From positions 1 through 50,595 of IMG/VR virus record IMGVR_UViG_3300009604_000003: a stretch of DNA of 50,595 nucleotides; one strand, written 5' to 3'. Shown here piece by piece: positions 49,309 to 50,595 of this stretch. The DNA is from a virus. The translations under genes and the position numbers were made by a program. Every line of letters starts with the position of its first letter. Positions within the stretch are counted from its first letter, which is position 1. The notes under the pieces were generated by a model. The model searched no databases. It saw nothing but the letters and a program-made list of their open reading frames with translations, and was not told the origin of the DNA.

Positions 49309-49741
49309 CCGAATCACCTGCACTAACCAGTTCACCCGTTGAACTATCTTCCGTCACCAATGCGGTACTGGCTACGTTGCTAAGACCCCTTAGCAGTGTT
49401 GGCAAGACTGACCGCGAGATTGCTGCTCGGAAAGAATCAGATTGCATCTGCTCATCTAGAAGAGTGGATAGAGCGTTCTTCGTTATCAACTCGATCTCTG
49501 CCTTGGCACAAGTACGAATAATCGACCTGATATTCTCGCTGATCTGCTCTTCGACTGCCTCTGAACACATATCAGCAGCCTTGTCTTCAGTCATAACATC
49601 TGAACCGAAGTGATTATCGATAGTCTCCGTGATGAGAGTCTCGATCCGACACTCCATCTCATCGAACATCTCGTCTGAATCGACATCGAAATATACATCG
49701 ACACAAGTATCAATATTTACACTGTCACCTACATGCATCAT
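49301..49741 (-). CDS. Hypothetical acidic helical protein
   Basis: The 146-residue product is strongly acidic, with long helices (TLITETIDNHFGSD, EQISENIRSIIRTC) and five or so clustered Asp/Glu repeats near the N-terminus. DNA mimicry is imaginable from the charge but not shown. It overlaps the neighbouring gene by 4 nt. Confidence 0.6.
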   Translation of the reverse strand: MMHVGDSVNIDTCVDVYFDVDSDEMFDEMECRIETLITETIDNHFGSDVMTEDKAADMCSEAVEEQISENIRSIIRTCAKAEIELITKNALSTLLDEQMQSDSFRAAISRSVLPTLLRGLSNVASTALVTEDSSTGELVSAGDSDE

Positions 49742-50259
49742 TCATCTCCTAAAAGTTCCTTGAGTGAATCAACACCGACCTTGTTTAGCACGTTGCTTTT
49801 CATGTGTTCGGCGTACTCTTCATCTGTCTCTGCATAATCTGCTGCTGCCTTGAATACATCATTACCTAACTCTGAGGCATCGCTAGAATCCAGCGTCCAC
49901 TCACCATAATCCCTAATAATCCCCAACAGTTTTGTGTAACACCCATGTGGAGTGGGGTCGCCGGGTCCAATCTGGTTTCCCTCACTGTCGTGAGTAAGGT
50001 CGTATACCAGTCCTGTTAGTGCTGCGGCAGCAACACTCTTTCTAGGGAGACATTCGAGCAATCTCCCTAGATCGACGATTTCTTGGTCCTCACGCAACTC
50101 AAGTGGCGTGCTAACCAACTTGTTTAGACCTTGCATGATTACCTTCCCAAGCAGGAAGGCACCACGATTTGATCTCATTAGGTCCATGTTTTCTTCGTGT
50201 GTCCATTTCATTTCTTTGATCCTTGTTTTCGGTCTACCACCCCTACCCCCTCTCTTCAT
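49738..50259 (-). CDS. Conserved phage protein, paralogue of the next gene (RGAFLLGK motif)
   Basis: The 173-residue product shares with the 50256-50579 gene a unit of RxxRGxFxxGxxxxxxxxKL followed by REDxxIxDLxxLLxxLP. Its start ATG lies in the loop of the hairpin at 50238-50283, so the first residues MKRGGRGGRPKTR are encoded by the hairpin arm. Met17 (MKWTHEENM) could be the real start. Function is unknown. Confidence 0.68.
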   Translation of the reverse strand: MKRGGRGGRPKTRIKEMKWTHEENMDLMRSNRGAFLLGKVIMQGLNKLVSTPLELREDQEIVDLGRLLECLPRKSVAAAALTGLVYDLTHDSEGNQIGPGDPTPHGCYTKLLGIIRDYGEWTLDSSDASELGNDVFKAAADYAETDEEYAEHMKSNVLNKVGVDSLKELLGDE

Positions 50260-50283
50260 TCTGAAGAGAGAGGGGGTAGGGGT
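50238..50283. repeat. GA/CT-rich hairpin, copy 3 of the dispersed family
   Basis: The arms at 50238-50258 and 50262-50283 pair around a TTC loop, with one extra AG in the right arm. The ATGA junction of two genes lies in the loop and left arm, so both stop and start codons are within the structure. This could control translation of the downstream gene. Confidence 0.85.
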
Positions 50284-50579
50284 GTATTGTCGCCATCTTT
50301 GTCACTCATAGTGCCTTCGGGAAAGCCACGCATCATGTCACGCGCTTCCCCCTTTAGGTTGGGATGTTCAACGATATCGGGAGCCACCTTTCTTGCTTGA
50401 CGCACTCCAGCGAACATCGGGAACAGATTGTCCCGTAGATACTCCATATCTGAGATGTTTGATTGCTCCCGCATTGCCTCTTGTTCCTCGTTTAGTTTGT
50501 CAATAGCCAAGCATAGTGCTTGTCCTATGATGAACTGTCCACGCATACCCCGTGCAAACTCTGCTGCTTCTTCTGACAT
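50256..50579 (-). CDS. Conserved phage protein (RGQFIIGQAL motif)
   Basis: The 107-residue product has RGMRGQFIIGQALCLAIDKL and SNISDMEYLRDNLFPMF, a pattern seen in hypothetical proteins of marine and freshwater phages. Its last ten residues (NTPLPPLSSE) come from the hairpin. It is the full copy of the gene split by the left edge of the window and follows the endolysin gene on the circle. Confidence 0.75.
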   Translation of the reverse strand: MSEEAAEFARGMRGQFIIGQALCLAIDKLNEEQEAMREQSNISDMEYLRDNLFPMFAGVRQARKVAPDIVEHPNLKGEARDMMRGFPEGTMSDKDGDNTPLPPLSSE

Positions 50580-50595
50580 ATCATCCCCTTTCTAA
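50473..50595. repeat. Terminal direct repeat, right copy (contig closure)
   Basis: These bases equal positions 1-123. Joining them gives a circular sequence of 50,472 bp and restores an uninterrupted leftward gene order from the endolysin to the 107-residue gene. Confidence 0.95.

Noticed and set aside
1-50595. Prophage or temperate lifestyle
   Set aside because: No integrase, excisionase or partition gene is recognised; the HTH protein alone is not enough.

Overview
The window is a complete, circularly closing tailed-phage genome, probably from a metagenome. Its first 123 bases recur exactly as its last 123 (1-123 = 50473-50595), so the unique sequence is 50,472 bp and the ends join in the middle of a gene. 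The terminase, P22-like portal, scaffold, HK97-type capsid, adaptor and nozzle genes point to a short-tailed virus. There is no integrase, DNA polymerase or RNA polymerase that I can recognise. Good Shine-Dalgarno sequences precede many genes, so the host uses them, but I cannot name the host.

Transcription has a simple plan. A rightward block (5198-16325) carries a GroES-like co-chaperonin, large terminase, a membrane/coiled-coil protein, portal, scaffold, major capsid protein and capsid-associated proteins. Everything else reads leftward. Starting near 4.5 kb it runs through two unknown genes, an AAA+ ATPase/VWA-like pair and an endolysin. It then crosses the closure point into about fifteen small accessory genes, a replication module (SSB-like protein, SNF2-type helicase, primase-helicase), an HTH regulator and Holliday-junction-resolvase-like nuclease, a membrane/lysis cassette, tail genes, and a 3,418-residue virion polyprotein. 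The blocks diverge only at about 4.5-5.2 kb and converge with a 10-bp overlap at 16.3 kb.

The single divergent point is the oddest stretch. It holds seven consecutive, nearly perfect hairpins (4813-5111) with 3-4 nt loops and spacers of about 10, 19, 10, 19 and 8 nt, next to a G-quadruplex-like tract. Hairpins, iterons and palindromes continue leftward to about 3.2 kb, even inside two reading frames. I read this as the replication, transcription or packaging hub of the genome; which of these is not decided by sequence alone.

Other notable items are: a clear group I intron (about 30889-31204, minus strand) that splits a cysteine-rich tail gene and carries no endonuclease; a giant polyvalent protein with an ADP-ribosyltransferase-like region, a zinc-protease HEMGH motif and a conserved C-terminal module; a cysteine-rich insert in the tail nozzle; a perfect 38-bp inverted repeat inside and before one small gene; an ArdA-like gene whose only good start is out of frame; a dispersed family of three hairpins with an identical core; and GTGTCCC repeats around the HTH regulator promoter.
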